From assembly GCF_002532075.1 (NCBI RefSeq), contig NZ_LYXE01000031.1:36491-100490 (forward strand): a stretch of 64,000 bases of DNA, written 5' to 3'. The notes under the pieces are model-generated. The model saw only the letters and a program-made list of their open reading frames with translations. It was not told where the DNA came from and searched no databases. Shown here in pieces: positions 26,091-35,182 of this stretch. How positions within the stretch are numbered: position 1 is the first letter of the stretch; every line of letters starts with the position of its first letter. Made by a program: the position numbers and the translations under genes. The DNA is from Candidatus Chloroploca asiatica (GTDB lineage: Bacteria; Chloroflexota; Chloroflexia; Chloroflexales; Chloroflexaceae).

Positions 26091-26651
26091 TCAGACCGCC
26101 AGAACCTCAGCCTCTTTCTCTTTGCCAATGTGTTCCAGTTCAGCGATGCACTTATCGGTCAACTGCTGGATACGCTCCTGGCCGCGGTGCAAATCGTCCT
26201 CGCTAATCATCTTCTCGTGTTCAAACTCTTTGAGTTGATCAATTGCATCACGACGCTGATTGCGTACCGAGACCTTCACCTCTTCGACGCGATGGCGCAC
26301 ACCTTTGACCAGTTCGCGGCGACGTTCTTCGGTCAACTGAGGCACAGCGAGTCGAATAACGCGCCCATCATTACTGGGATTAATGCCAAGATCAGAATTT
26401 TGAATAGCCTTCTCGATCGTTTTAATCATACCATTATCAAACGGTTGAATCACGATCAAACGGGCTTCGGGGACAACAATCGTGGCAATCTGATTCAGCG
26501 GCATCGGTGCGCCATAGGCCTCGACGGGCATATGCTCGACCAGAGCAGACGAAGCACGCCCGGTTCTGACGGTTGCCAGTTGATGGCGCAAGGCTTCAAG
26601 TGCTTTCTTCAGTTGGCCTTCATACTCACTGGTGACGTCATTGACCATCAC
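26091..26651 (-). CDS. frr: Ribosome recycling factor
   Basis: 186 residues, the family's usual length. The N-terminus ([20 protein letters not shown]) and the conserved [13 protein letters not shown] and PVEAYG elements identify RRF, which with EF-G splits post-termination ribosomes. It lies 48 bp after pyrH and directly before uppS in the conserved operon. Confidence 0.97.
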   Translation of the reverse strand: MMVNDVTSEYEGQLKKALEALRHQLATVRTGRASSALVEHMPVEAYGAPMPLNQIATIVVPEARLIVIQPFDNGMIKTIEKAIQNSDLGINPSNDGRVIRLAVPQLTEERRRELVKGVRHRVEEVKVSVRNQRRDAIDQLKEFEHEKMISEDDLHRGQERIQQLTDKCIAELEHIGKEKEAEVLAV

Positions 26652-26699
26652 ACCCTCCTCACACTACCAGAACTCGATACGCACAAATTTCGCCGACCG

Positions 26700-27431
26700 T
26701 CAGCGTTCAGTTGCCTGACTGCTAACCAGGGTGCCTACCCGTTCACCGAGTACAATGCGTTCAATCATCCCTGCTTCCAGGGCATTGAACACAATGATCG
26801 GAATATTATTATCCATACAGAAGGTCAGGGCCGTTGAGTCCATCACAGCGAGACCACGGTTCAGGGCATCCATATAGGTCACGTGATCAAGTTTGACGGC
26901 ATCGCGATGGCGGCGCGGATCAGCCGTATAGATCCCGTCCACACCATTTTTTGCCATCAAGATGACATCAGCGTGGAGTTCAGCGGCGCGCAGGGCTGCG
27001 GCCGAGTCAGTGGTAAAGTAGGGATTACCGGTGCCACCGGCGAGGATGACCACCCGGCCTTTCGCCATATGGCGGGTTGCCCGTCGCCTGATATATGGCT
27101 CAGCGACCTCATTCATCTGGATGGCCGTCATCGCTCGCGTATCGAGCCCATGCCGTTCCAGGGCATCCTGGAGGGCCAGGGAATTGATGATCGTACCGAG
27201 CATGCCCATATAATGCGACTGGGCAGCGTCCATCCCACGGGCAATTGACTGATTGCCGCGCCAGATATTGCCCCCACCAATCACAACGGCTACATCTACC
27301 TTGTACTGATGCAGCGCGCCGATTTCACGCGCCAGGTAGTCAAGCATATCATAGCTTACCACCTCATCTGTCCCTTTGATCTGCTCACCACTGAGCTTAA
27401 TCAAGACCCGGCGATACTTTGGCTGTTGCAT
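26700..27431 (-). CDS. pyrH: UMP kinase
   Basis: 243 residues. The amino-acid-kinase fold is shown by VLIKLSGEQIKG, VVIGGGNIWRG, GTGNPYFTTDSAA and LMAKNGVDGIYTADPR. It phosphorylates UMP to UDP with ATP and is hexameric and UTP-inhibited in bacteria. It lies 81 bp after tsf; this gap contains a GGTGGACGACAGG-type imperfect inverted repeat (about 27460-27500) that could modulate read-through. Confidence 0.96.
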   Translation of the reverse strand: MQQPKYRRVLIKLSGEQIKGTDEVVSYDMLDYLAREIGALHQYKVDVAVVIGGGNIWRGNQSIARGMDAAQSHYMGMLGTIINSLALQDALERHGLDTRAMTAIQMNEVAEPYIRRRATRHMAKGRVVILAGGTGNPYFTTDSAAALRAAELHADVILMAKNGVDGIYTADPRRHRDAVKLDHVTYMDALNRGLAVMDSTALTFCMDNNIPIIVFNALEAGMIERIVLGERVGTLVSSQATER

Positions 27432-27512
27432 AGAGCCTCTATCCCAACGGGATATGAAACCCAGGTGCAGGACTGGGGATACCTGTCGTCCACCTGGGTT
27501 TCACGGCCCTGA

Positions 27513-28040
27513 TTAGGCACCAATCTCATAACGAACAAACCGGCGCACGACAATATTTTCACCAAGCTTGGCGATTGCTTCGGTCAGCATCTCCTGGATC
27601 GTCCGCGACGGATCTTTGACGAAGGGCTGAGCCAGCAGCACCTGCTCTTCAATCAGTTTCTCGCGGGACAAACCGCTCTCATGCACAATCGCCTCGGTGA
27701 TGTCGGCTTCACTCAGGTAGAGCGGATTGAGCGCGACGACGTGCTGAGCAAGGCTATTAGCGAGCGTCACAAACGCCTCGGTACGCGCAACAAAATCGGT
27801 CTCACAATTCAATTCAACCATAGCGGCGACCCGCGAGCCATAGTGTACATAGACCCCCACGAGGCCTTCGAGGGCCTCGCGGCTCGTCTTTTTGGCGGCG
27901 GCTTCAATCCCACGCTCGCGCAGAATATCGATGGCCTTGTTTATATCGCCGTTGACCTGCTCCAGAATATCTTTGCACTCTTTGATGCCGGCACCGGTGC
28001 GCTCACGGAGCTCTTTCACCAGTTCAATCGAAACAGCCAC
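27513..28040 (-). CDS. tsf: Elongation factor Ts
   Basis: 175 residues from a GTG at 28040 with GGAG 7 bp upstream; the longer frame to 28172 is not needed. The N-terminal UBA-like domain (VKELRERTGAGIKECKDIL) and the core VELNCETDFVARTEAF identify EF-Ts, the nucleotide exchange factor of EF-Tu. It is a short form with a single core domain, as in several thermophilic and deep-branching bacteria. It lies 82 bp after rpsB. Confidence 0.95.
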   Translation of the reverse strand: MAVSIELVKELRERTGAGIKECKDILEQVNGDINKAIDILRERGIEAAAKKTSREALEGLVGVYVHYGSRVAAMVELNCETDFVARTEAFVTLANSLAQHVVALNPLYLSEADITEAIVHESGLSREKLIEEQVLLAQPFVKDPSRTIQEMLTEAIAKLGENIVVRRFVRYEIGA

Positions 28041-28122
28041 AGATTCGCTCCTTGTATCGCTAAGCCTGCGCGGAGCATGCCCCCGCGCAGGATACTTGCT
28101 GATCAATCGCAACCACTCCAAC

Positions 28123-28842
28123 CTAGCCCTGGTGAGCGGACTCACGCCGATGGAGGCCCTCGAGGGCTGCATCAGCGATTTTGCTCGTCAACAGACGAAT
28201 GCTACGAATGGCATCGTCGTTGCACGGAATCACATACTCAATCGGATCGGGATTGCAGTTCGTATCAACCATTGCCACGACTGGTACACCGACAACAGCA
28301 GCCTCTTTAATCGCCAGATCCTCCTTATGGGGATCGACCACAAAGATCGCAGCTGGCAGGCGTTCCATTGTCTTGATGCCACCAAAGACGCGGTTAAGTT
28401 TCCCGATCTCTTCTTCGAGTTTCAGCCCTTCGGCTTTGGTCAACTTATTGAAATCACCGCGATCGCGTTGGGCTTCAAGATCGGCGAGCCGTTTGAGGCG
28501 GCCTTTAATCGTCGCAAAGTTCGTCAGCGTACCACCGAGCCAGCGCTGGGTAATATAGTACTGACCGGCGCGGGTTGCCTCTTCCGCAATTGCTTCCTGG
28601 GCCTGCTTTTTAGTGCCAACAAACAGGATCTTTTCACCCCTGGCGGTCATATCAGCCACAAAACGATACGCCGTCGTCAGGCTATGTACCGTCTTTTGTA
28701 GGTCAATGATATGAATGCCATTGCGCGCCGTAAAGATATACGGACGCATCTTCGGGTTCCAACGGTTGGTCTGGTGACCAAAGTGTGCACCAGCCTCTAG
28801 CAAGGCCTTGATCGAGACAACACGTGGGGTTGTCTGGGTCAT
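28123..28842 (-). CDS. rpsB: 30S ribosomal protein S2
   Basis: 239 residues from the ATG at 28842, with a full AAGGAGGA ribosome site upstream. S2 landmarks: [47 protein letters not shown] and the [20 protein letters not shown] region. First gene of the minus-strand operon running to rseP and the Cas4-like ORFs. Confidence 0.97.
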   Translation of the reverse strand: MTQTTPRVVSIKALLEAGAHFGHQTNRWNPKMRPYIFTARNGIHIIDLQKTVHSLTTAYRFVADMTARGEKILFVGTKKQAQEAIAEEATRAGQYYITQRWLGGTLTNFATIKGRLKRLADLEAQRDRGDFNKLTKAEGLKLEEEIGKLNRVFGGIKTMERLPAAIFVVDPHKEDLAIKEAAVVGVPVVAMVDTNCNPDPIEYVIPCNDDAIRSIRLLTSKIADAALEGLHRRESAHQG

Positions 28843-28977
28843 TGCTCCATCCTCCTTGAACATCCTGGAATTTCCAGCCGCCACCCCAGGCCTCTTGCGA
28901 TCTGAACCAGCCCGAGCTGGCAGGAGATGATCGCAACGCTGAGATGTGTGTATTGGCGCTTGCACACGCCGCCGATC

Positions 28978-29006
28978 AGTATAGCATAAGCATTACAGTG
29001 GGGCAA
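28978..29006 (-). promoter_or_regulatory. Promoter of the rpsB operon
   Basis: On the minus strand, TTGCCC (29006-29001) and TATACT (28983-28978) have 17-bp spacing. About 135 bp of leader precede rpsB, space enough for leader regulation by S2. Its -35 lies only 7 bp from that of the divergent rel promoter. Confidence 0.6.
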
Positions 29007-29013
29007 ATTTTTC

Positions 29014-29042
29014 TTGACAACGCTATAAGCCGGTGTTATCCT
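29014..29042 (+). promoter_or_regulatory. Promoter of rel
   Basis: TTGACA (29014-29019), a 17-bp spacer and TATCCT (29037-29042) with a TGT extended -10. The leader to the ATG at 29208 is about 160 nt. Confidence 0.65.
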
Positions 29043-29099
29043 AGTGGATACTACTACAAAAGCATAGTTTTGATCGCAGACGATCGAAGGATATAGAGG

Positions 29100-29127
29100 C
29101 GCGGTCAGGCGAAAGTCGCCGACCGCG
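29100..29127 (+). promoter_or_regulatory. Stable hairpin in the rel leader
   Basis: CGCGGTC-A-GGCGA pairs with TCGCC-GACCGCG around AAG, with a single bulged A. TTTGTG follows. It lies between the promoter and the rel start and might attenuate or stabilise the leader. No partner antiterminator was recognised. Confidence 0.4.
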
Positions 29128-29207
29128 TTTGTGTTCTACAACATCTGGCCTGCGATCACCTGGCAATTGCCTATGTGCCGCGCAGCCGTGAGAGGATACG
29201 GTGACCA

Positions 29208-31631
29208 ATGGATACTCCTGTTGCTGTTGGTGATCATACGGCGAGTGAGGCCCGTGTGAAACCCTCGCTGTCAGGCAAGGCTGTGGCTCTTAGTCGTAGC
29301 CAGCAACCACCTGCGCTGTACCTCCAACCAGATCACTTCTCTCCTCATCCTATCCTTCAGTTGCCTATGATTCAATCCATCGCTGAACAACTCACGAAAA
29401 AAGAGCAGGCCGAGATTACAGCAGAGATGATACGGGCTCGTTATCTTGATGCCTACCGCAGCCCTACGGTTGAGGCGCTGATTGCCCGCCTGGGGGAATA
29501 TCTTCCCGATGCTGACACCGAATTGCTCCGGCGGGCTTATGCGCTGGCCTTGATTGCCCACGCTGGTCAGTATCGCCAGAGCGGTGAGCCATATATTGAT
29601 CATCCTGTTGCGGTGGCCTCGATCTTGCTCGAATTGCGGCTTGATGCCGAGTCGGTCGCCGCCGCGCTCTTGCACGATGTGGTCGAAGATACCGGGGTTG
29701 ATCTCGAGGTCATTAAAACCTATTTTAGCGCGACCCTTGCCCATCTTGTTGACGGGGTGACCAAGCTTTCAGGCCTTGAACATAAGACCAAAGAAGAGAT
29801 GCAGGCTGGCTCGTATCGCAAGATGTTTATTGCGACGGCTGATGATCCGCGCGTGATTTTGATCAAGCTCGCTGACCGCCTGCACAATATGCGTACCCTT
29901 GGCTCAACCTCGCCTGAAAAACAACGCCGCGTTGCGCGTGAAACCCTCGATATCTATGCCCCCCTTGCACATCGCCTCGGGATGTGGCAGGTCAAGTCTG
30001 AACTCGAAGATCTGGCGTTTAAGGCGATCCATCCTGAACATTATCACGAGATTGAGAATGGCTTGAGCCTCCGCGAAGATGCTCGTCAGCGCATGATTCA
30101 GCGCGTGATTAAGAAGATGCGCGAAGCTCTTGAGAAAGAGGGCATTCGTGCCCAGGTGAATGGACGCCCGAAACATATCTATTCGATCTGGCGCAAGATG
30201 GAGCGCAAGGGTGTCCCGCTTGAGCAGATCTATGACCAGCTCGCGATCCGGATTATTGTCCAAGAGAGTGACGTGAATCAGTCCAAGGGCCTCTGTTATC
30301 GGGTGCTTGGGCTTGTGCATAGTATGTGGACACCGGTGCTCAGCGAGTTTGATGATTATATCGCGGTTCCCAAAGAGAGTAGCTATCAGTCACTTCACAC
30401 AACGGTGATTATCGGCGGTGGGCATCCCTGCGAGATCCAGATTCGCACCGAGGGTATGCATACGGTGGCTGAACACGGTATTGCCGCACACTGGCGCTAT
30501 AAAGAGGGCTTTGCTAATCGCAGTGATCAGAATTACGAGGCTAAGATCAAGTGGCTGCGCGAATTGATTTCGTGGCGGATCGAGTTGACTGATGCCCGTG
30601 AATTTGTCGAGAGCCTCAAGCCCGAACTGGAAGAGATGGTCTATGTCTTTACCCCGCGTGGCAAGATCATCGATCTCCCCGAAGGTAGTACGCCGGTTGA
30701 TTTCGCCTATCATATTCACTCAGAGGTTGGCAATCGGTGCATTGGCTCTCGGGTTAATGGGCGGATGGTGCCGCTGGACTATCATCTGCAAAATGGCGAG
30801 ATAGTTGATATTATGACCGCCAAGGCGAATCGTGGCCCGAGCCGCGATTGGCTTAATTTTGTGAAGACGCCGAGTGCCCGCAACCATATTCGACGTTACT
30901 TCCGCCGTGCTGAACGCGAAGAAAATATTTCAGCAGGCCGTGATCTTCTGGAGAAGGAGCTCAAGCGGCTGGGGTTGACGATGAGTTTCGATTATCTGGT
31001 CGATCTGGTTGGTGCGCGGTCAAACGATGATCTCTTCAATCAGATTGGTTCGGGTGAATTGACGGCCCGTACGGTTGCCCAGAAGGCGCTGGCTCAGCAG
31101 GTCGAGCAACAGCAACCGTCGGAAACCCTCCCCATGGTGCTACCCAAAGGCACACCAGCCAATCTGAATCAGTCGGTTGGTGTACAGGTCATTGGTGTCG
31201 GTGCCATCCATAATCGCCTGGCTCGTTGTTGCAATCCGGTTGTCGGTGAACCAGTCGTTGGCTTTGTGACCCGTGGACGTGGGGTAACGGTGCATCGGGC
31301 TGATTGTCGTACGATTCTGAATGAACCCGACCGTGCTCGCTTGATCGATCTCAGTTGGGGCGGCCAATCTCCCAAGGGCTATTCGGTGCCGATCCGGATC
31401 GAGTCGTGGGATCGGGTCGGTCTCTGGCGGGATATTTCGGTTGTGGTTGCTGATGCGGGGATCAATATCGAGAAGGTTGAACAAGGCCACACCCGTCATG
31501 CTGGGCGTGCCGTGTTGCATCTGCTCGTGACGGTGCAGACAATTACCCAGCTTTCTAGTTTGCTTGATAAGTTGAACCGCATCGCCGATGTGATCGAGGC
31601 CCGTCGCGAAAGCGGCACAGGCAAAGGGTGA
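29208..31631 (+). CDS. rel: Bifunctional (p)ppGpp synthetase/hydrolase (RelA/SpoT family)
   Basis: 807 residues. The HD hydrolase domain is intact (YRQSGEPYIDHPVAVA, ALLHDVVEDT near 155, and LIKLADRLHNMRTL). The synthetase domain follows (RPKHIYSIWRKM, DQLAIRII, YQSLHTTVI). TGS (VYVFTPRGKIIDLPEGSTPV), a conserved-Cys/zinc region (NRLARCCNPVVGE) and a C-terminal ACT domain complete the long form. It makes and breaks the stringent-response alarmone. The first 55 residues are an unusual low-conservation extension; an internal ATG (MIQSIAEQL) would remove it. Confidence 0.96.
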   Translation: MDTPVAVGDHTASEARVKPSLSGKAVALSRSQQPPALYLQPDHFSPHPILQLPMIQSIAEQLTKKEQAEITAEMIRARYLDAYRSPTVEALIARLGEYLPDADTELLRRAYALALIAHAGQYRQSGEPYIDHPVAVASILLELRLDAESVAAALLHDVVEDTGVDLEVIKTYFSATLAHLVDGVTKLSGLEHKTKEEMQAGSYRKMFIATADDPRVILIKLADRLHNMRTLGSTSPEKQRRVARETLDIYAPLAHRLGMWQVKSELEDLAFKAIHPEHYHEIENGLSLREDARQRMIQRVIKKMREALEKEGIRAQVNGRPKHIYSIWRKMERKGVPLEQIYDQLAIRIIVQESDVNQSKGLCYRVLGLVHSMWTPVLSEFDDYIAVPKESSYQSLHTTVIIGGGHPCEIQIRTEGMHTVAEHGIAAHWRYKEGFANRSDQNYEAKIKWLRELISWRIELTDAREFVESLKPELEEMVYVFTPRGKIIDLPEGSTPVDFAYHIHSEVGNRCIGSRVNGRMVPLDYHLQNGEIVDIMTAKANRGPSRDWLNFVKTPSARNHIRRYFRRAEREENISAGRDLLEKELKRLGLTMSFDYLVDLVGARSNDDLFNQIGSGELTARTVAQKALAQQVEQQQPSETLPMVLPKGTPANLNQSVGVQVIGVGAIHNRLARCCNPVVGEPVVGFVTRGRGVTVHRADCRTILNEPDRARLIDLSWGGQSPKGYSVPIRIESWDRVGLWRDISVVVADAGINIEKVEQGHTRHAGRAVLHLLVTVQTITQLSSLLDKLNRIADVIEARRESGTGKG

Positions 31632-31640
31632 CCACCAGCA

Positions 31641-32585
31641 ATGCAGACGGCTCTGCTTGATTGGTTTGCCCAGCATGCTCGTGATTTGCCCTGGCGGCGT
31701 ACCCGCGATCCGTATCGCATTCTCGTGGCCGAGTTGATGCTCCAGCAAACCCAGGTGGCACGGGTGTTGCCAAAGTACGAGGCGTTTCTGACGGCCTTCC
31801 CCGATCTTGCCACGCTGGCTGCGGCCCCCACGGCCGAGGTGATTCGTTGCTGGGCGGGTCTTGGCTATAATCGGCGTGCGGTGAACCTGCAGCGTGCAGT
31901 CCAGATGGTTTTGCAGGAGCATGGCGGGGTCTTTCCCCGTGATGTGGCGCTGCTGCGCCAGTTGCCCGGGGTTGGTCCGTATACGGCGGGGGCCGTGGCT
32001 TGCTTTGCCTTTGAGCAGGATGTTGCCTTCATGGATACGAACATCCGTCGGGTGTTGCTGCGGACACACTATGGGGCCGCGCAACTCGATGTGCCCGGCG
32101 AGCGTGCGTTGCTCGCGGTGGCCGAGCGGTTGGTGCCTGCTGGTCAGGGATGGGCATGGAACCAGGCCTTGATGGAGCTTGGGGCGCTTATTTGTACTGC
32201 TACGACCCCGGCGTGTCAGCGTTGCCCTGTGCGGCCTATGTGCCGGGCCTACGCTGAGTGGCAGGTGGCTGATGCCGCGACCATCCTGGCGATGGGGGCG
32301 CCCCTGCGTACGCAGGTTGCTCAACCCCGACAGCGGGCCGCCGAGCGGCGAGCTGATTACCGGTCTGAAACACCCTTTGTCGGTTCACGGCGCTGGTACC
32401 GGGGACGGATTGTTGACCTGCTGCGCACCTTGCCCCCCGAGCGTTCGCTTCCGCTTGACGAACTTGGCGCGCAACTCAAACCAACTTTCACGCCTGATGA
32501 GATGGTATGGCTTGATGAACTGCTGCAAGGTCTCGTTCGTGATGGGTTGGTGGTGATGGAGGATGGGGCCGTTCGACTGCCGTGA
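31641..32585 (+). CDS. mutY: A/G-specific adenine glycosylase MutY
   Basis: 314 residues. Family motifs: LPWRRTRDPYRILVAELMLQ with QTQV (catalytic Glu), the HhH-GPD LPGVGPYTAGAV, and FMDTNIRRVL with the catalytic Asp. The [4Fe-4S] cysteines are spaced C-x6-C-x2-C-x5-C (CTATTPACQRCPVRPMC). It removes adenine mispaired with 8-oxoguanine. The C-terminal region is shorter than, and unlike, the NUDIX-like 8-oxoG recognition domain of E. coli MutY and looks winged-helix-like (LLRTLPPERSLPLDELGAQL). It starts 9 bp after rel. Confidence 0.92.
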   Translation: MQTALLDWFAQHARDLPWRRTRDPYRILVAELMLQQTQVARVLPKYEAFLTAFPDLATLAAAPTAEVIRCWAGLGYNRRAVNLQRAVQMVLQEHGGVFPRDVALLRQLPGVGPYTAGAVACFAFEQDVAFMDTNIRRVLLRTHYGAAQLDVPGERALLAVAERLVPAGQGWAWNQALMELGALICTATTPACQRCPVRPMCRAYAEWQVADAATILAMGAPLRTQVAQPRQRAAERRADYRSETPFVGSRRWYRGRIVDLLRTLPPERSLPLDELGAQLKPTFTPDEMVWLDELLQGLVRDGLVVMEDGAVRLP

Positions 32586-32606
32586 GCAGCCGAACAGCCC
32601 CATCCT
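32562..32606 (+). terminator. Inverted repeat spanning the mutY stop
   Basis: GGATGGGGC and GTTCG arms at 32562-32576 pair with CGAAC and GCCCCATCC at 32592-32606. The stem includes the last codons of mutY. No U tract follows. Confidence 0.5.
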
Positions 32607-32638
32607 CGAGCCTAAAACTTTGTACGTATGCAGGAGGC

Positions 32639-32667
32639 TTGACCTCTCTCTGTCGCTCTGCTACACT
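32639..32667 (+). promoter_or_regulatory. Promoter of the RlmI-like methyltransferase
   Basis: TTGACC (32639-32644), a 17-bp spacer and TACACT (32662-32667). It gives a leader of about 25 nt to the ATG at 32699. Confidence 0.62.
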
Positions 32668-32698
32668 ATGCATCCACAGAGATACGGTCAGGACGCTG

Positions 32699-33904
32699 AT
32701 GCCAAGCATACTTTTACGTTCAGGGCGCGAGCGCTCGTTACAACAGCGGCACCCTTGGGTCTTCTCAGGGGCAATTGCGGCTGTGCGTGGCAACGCGAAC
32801 AATGGGCAATCCATTGATGTGTATGCTGCCAACGGTGAATGGCTGGCCCGCGGATTCTACAGTGCCAACTCACAGATCCAGGTACGGCTTGCCACCTGGG
32901 AGGCCGAGCAACCCCTTGATGAAGCCTGGCTGCAGTCACGGCTAACCAGGGCGCTTGCCGGTCGTGCCCACCTTGCCTCGCAACCCCACCATGCGTGTCG
33001 CCTCGTGTTTAGCGAAGCCGACGGGTTGCCAGGGCTTATTGTTGATCGTTATGGTCAATATCTGAGCATCCAGTGCTTGATCCCGGCGATGGTCGAGCGC
33101 CGTGATACGCTCATCGCGCTGCTAGTCGAGATGCTGGCACCCGAGGGTATCTATGAGCATAGTGATGCTGAGATATGCACCAGAGAAGGACTGACCCCGC
33201 ACGAGGGCTTGCTCTGGGGGCGCCCGCCAGAGGGACATGTGCTGGTCGAGCCACTTACGCGGGCTTCAGCGCAGGGTTCCCCCACAGTGCTACGAGTTGA
33301 TCTGGCGGGTGGGCAGAAGACCGGGCACTATCTCGATCAGGCGTATAACCATGAACGGGTGGCCGTATACTGTCACCAAGCTGAGGTACTCGACGGTTTC
33401 TGTTATAGCGGGGGTTTCAGCGTCGCTGCGGCGCGGGCGGGGGCCAGCCGGATGACCTTGATTGACAGTTCAGCGGCAGCGCTGGACCTAGCGCGGGCGA
33501 ATGTGGGGGCCAATGCCCCCGGAGCGGATGTCGAACTGGTCGACGGTGATATGTTTCAGATTTTGCGCCAGTATCGTGAGCAAGCGCGTCGCTTTGATGT
33601 CGTGATCCTTGATCCACCAAAATTCGCGCATAGTCAGCGTCACCTTGAACGGGCCGCCCGTGGCTACAAGGACATTAACTTGCTGGCGATGCAGTTGCTG
33701 CGGCCAGGCGGCATCCTGGCAACCTTCAGTTGCTCGGGGTTGGTTGCGCCAGATCTCTTCCAGAAAATTGTCGCCGGAGCGGCGCGTGATGCCCGGCGCG
33801 AGGTGCAACTGATCGAGCGTCTCACGCAGAGTTCTGATCATCCGGTGTTGCTGACTTTTCCCGAGAGCGAATACCTCAAAGGGTTGCTCTGTCGCGTCTG
33901 GTAA
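32699..33904 (+). CDS. Class I SAM-dependent rRNA methyltransferase (RlmI-like, PUA domain)
   Basis: 401 residues from the ATG at 32699, which starts the family pattern LLRSGRERSLQQRHPWVFSG (PUA domain). EEHUD-like and catalytic parts follow: VLDGFCYSGGFSVAAARAGA (SAM motif I, near 235), DVVILDPPKFAHS (motif IV near 300) and a catalytic cysteine in ATFSCSGLV (near 348). Such enzymes make m5C in 23S rRNA (RlmI-type). A DPPKF motif favours m5C rather than N6-adenine chemistry. Confidence 0.9.
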   Translation: MPSILLRSGRERSLQQRHPWVFSGAIAAVRGNANNGQSIDVYAANGEWLARGFYSANSQIQVRLATWEAEQPLDEAWLQSRLTRALAGRAHLASQPHHACRLVFSEADGLPGLIVDRYGQYLSIQCLIPAMVERRDTLIALLVEMLAPEGIYEHSDAEICTREGLTPHEGLLWGRPPEGHVLVEPLTRASAQGSPTVLRVDLAGGQKTGHYLDQAYNHERVAVYCHQAEVLDGFCYSGGFSVAAARAGASRMTLIDSSAAALDLARANVGANAPGADVELVDGDMFQILRQYREQARRFDVVILDPPKFAHSQRHLERAARGYKDINLLAMQLLRPGGILATFSCSGLVAPDLFQKIVAGAARDARREVQLIERLTQSSDHPVLLTFPESEYLKGLLCRVW

Positions 33905-33918
33905 CCTGCGGTCTGCTT

Positions 33919-35115
33919 ATGAGTTACACCATTTTTGAAGATGGACATATTGCCAGCCCACTCGGTTTTCGTGCCACGGGCGTCTCGTGTGGCTTAAAAG
34001 AGGGGAGCAAAGCGCGGGATCTGGCGCTTATCGCTTCGAGCCGCCCAGCGCGGGTGGCAGCGGTGTTTACTACGAGCCTGACCAAAGCGGCCCCGATCTT
34101 TTTGAGTCAGGCGATCTTTGCGCGGAATCGCGAAGCGATCCAGGCAATCTTGATCAATTCGGGTCAAGCGAATGCAGGCACAGGGCAACCTGGCTTGAAT
34201 GATGCCGTTGAGTGTGCCAAAATCCTGGCTGATGAACTGGAAGTTTCGCGGGATGCGGTTTTGCTGCTCTCGACCGGCCTGATCGGGATACCGTTGCCGA
34301 TGCCGCGCATGCGTGAGGGGATCAAGCGGGCGGTGAGTGAACTGGATAGCGGCGGCGGGCGGCGAGCGGCGGTGGCGATGTTGACGACTGATACGCGACC
34401 CAAAGAACGGGTCTATCGGTTACAGATCCGTGAAGGGCAACGCGGCATTCTGGCCGGGATGGCCAAAGGTACGCGGCAGATCAATCCACGTCTTGCCACG
34501 ATGCTTGTCGTCATTACGACCGACTTGCCGATTGAGCAGCGCCTGATGCAACAGGCGCTGCAACAGAGCGTACGGCACAGCTTCCATCGGCTGAATCTTG
34601 ATGGCGAGATGAGTCCCAACGATGCGGTGATTATGATGGCCAATGGTGCTGCCGAGGGTCCGCCAATGACCAATAGCAACTCGCGAGAATTTGCCACGTT
34701 CCAGACAGCCCTCGATGCACTTTGTGGGGATCTGGCCCAGCAGATCGTGCGCGATGCAGCAGGTAGTGGTAAGATCATGCATATACGTGTGCGCGGGGCG
34801 TCGAGTGAAGAGACAGCTCGGTCAGTTGCCGAGCGCATCGCGGCTTCCCGTTCGTTCCGTGAAGCACTGAGGCGCGGCCTGCCCAACTGGGGGCCAGTGC
34901 TTGCCGCCGTCGGCGCTAGTCCGAGCCGACTGCGGCCCGAGTTACTTGATCTACGCATTGGCGGTGTGCCCGTTCTCCATGCTGGCATGGTGGCAAGGTA
35001 TGATCCCGCCGCGTTGATCCAGGCTTTCTCTAGCCCTGAACTTGAGTTGATTATTGATCTCCATACAGGACCGGTGGACGTAACCATGACGTCGTGTACG
35101 TGGCATGAAGACTAG
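33919..35115 (+). CDS. argJ: Bifunctional ornithine acetyltransferase / N-acetylglutamate synthase
   Basis: 398 residues. ArgJ landmarks: AAVFTTSLTKAAP, NSGQANAGTG, LLSTGLIGIPLPM, AMLTTDTRPKE, and the autocleavage site in NPRLATMLV, where the Thr (near residue 192) becomes the nucleophile of the beta chain. LDGEMSPNDAVIMMANGAA follows. It recycles the acetyl group from N-acetylornithine to glutamate in arginine synthesis. No other arg gene is nearby. Confidence 0.95.
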   Translation: MSYTIFEDGHIASPLGFRATGVSCGLKEGSKARDLALIASSRPARVAAVFTTSLTKAAPIFLSQAIFARNREAIQAILINSGQANAGTGQPGLNDAVECAKILADELEVSRDAVLLLSTGLIGIPLPMPRMREGIKRAVSELDSGGGRRAAVAMLTTDTRPKERVYRLQIREGQRGILAGMAKGTRQINPRLATMLVVITTDLPIEQRLMQQALQQSVRHSFHRLNLDGEMSPNDAVIMMANGAAEGPPMTNSNSREFATFQTALDALCGDLAQQIVRDAAGSGKIMHIRVRGASSEETARSVAERIAASRSFREALRRGLPNWGPVLAAVGASPSRLRPELLDLRIGGVPVLHAGMVARYDPAALIQAFSSPELELIIDLHTGPVDVTMTSCTWHED

Positions 35116-35182
35116 ACCGCGCGCTCTGCACCTGAGGGCGGGTAGCCGCCGCCAGAGACGCACCAGCATGGCAAGGGAATTT

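Noticed and set aside
27460..27500. Possible riboswitch between tsf and pyrH
   Set aside because: Only a short imperfect inverted repeat around CACCTGGGTTTCA is visible; no known riboswitch core.
31140..32324. 394-residue open frame on the minus strand
   Set aside because: Antisense to the ends of rel and mutY, both well supported.
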